Shown piece by piece: positions 34,434 to 34,462 of a DNA stretch of 34,462 nt; position 1 is the first letter of the stretch; each line of letters starts with the position of its first letter. The stretch is from Sphingomonas parapaucimobilis NBRC 15100 (GTDB lineage: Bacteria; Pseudomonadota; Alphaproteobacteria; Sphingomonadales; Sphingomonadaceae). Below the pieces are notes generated by a model, which searched no databases, was not told the DNA's origin, and was given only the letters and a program-made list of their open reading frames with translations. The stretch covers positions 1-34,462 of the forward strand of contig NZ_BBPI01000090.1 of assembly GCF_000787715.1 (NCBI RefSeq), written 5' to 3'. Made by a program: the position numbers and the translations under genes.

Positions 34434-34462
34434 GGTTCGTGCGGAGGCGCGAAGAACGCAGA
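34434..34462. repeat. Left arm of a long inverted-repeat element, cut by the window edge
   Basis: These last 29 bases start GGTTCGTGCGGAGGCGCG and resemble the left arms at 23069 and 29139 over their whole length with a few substitutions. The matching right arm would lie beyond the window. Confidence 0.6.

Overview
The window is high-GC, densely packed bacterial chromosome. It looks like an alphaproteobacterium of the order Sphingomonadales, most likely Sphingomonas or a close relative. The clues are a DUF1134/EipA-type envelope protein, a TonB-dependent receptor, a Tat-exported Gfo/Idh/MocA oxidoreductase, a DUF3857/transglutaminase protein, and many G/C-rich palindromic intergenic repeats. 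The species call is inference from family resemblance, because no search was run. I see no IS element, prophage, CRISPR array, rRNA or plasmid gene, and no gene-free stretch longer than about 300 bp.

Layout. 1-5.2 kb: pncB (NAD salvage, minus), a secreted DUF3857/transglutaminase protein, an FMN reductase that converges on a VIT-family metal transporter, and tRNA-Ser(GCU). 5.4-9.4 kb: an EipA-like periplasmic protein, a pyrC-type dihydroorotase coupled to a small YqfO-like protein (minus), divergent ygfZ, and a PilZ-domain membrane protein. 9.6-13.2 kb: a small exported protein, the Tat-exported oxidoreductase, and an exported protein with two aspartic-protease lobes plus TPRs. 13.2-17 kb: a TonB-dependent receptor, a 59-residue helix-turn-helix protein, a purine-type phosphoribosyltransferase and a VOC protein. 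17.2-20.8 kb: a tight three-gene operon of MFS transporter, metallophosphoesterase and ArsB-type transporter. 20.9-26.5 kb: a threonine-synthase-like PLP enzyme, an SDR, a DUF2238 membrane protein, a dienelactone hydrolase and a Uup-type ABC-F ATPase. 26.6-29.1 kb: a PepSY protein, an OmpR-type response regulator and a sensor kinase. 29.3-34.3 kb: a luciferase-like monooxygenase, a lipidated subtilisin with a probable C-terminal beta-barrel (NalP/SphB1-like layout), a HAD phosphatase and dapD.

Most genes are housekeeping or envelope functions in short transcription units. The items most worth a second look are the MFS-phosphoesterase-ArsB operon, the lipo-subtilisin, the aspartic-protease/TPR protein, the stand-alone YqfO-like domain behind pyrC, the 59-residue GcrA-like protein, and a family of long palindromic elements. 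One member of that family sits nested inside another at 29.1-29.3 kb, and a third appears to begin at the right edge.
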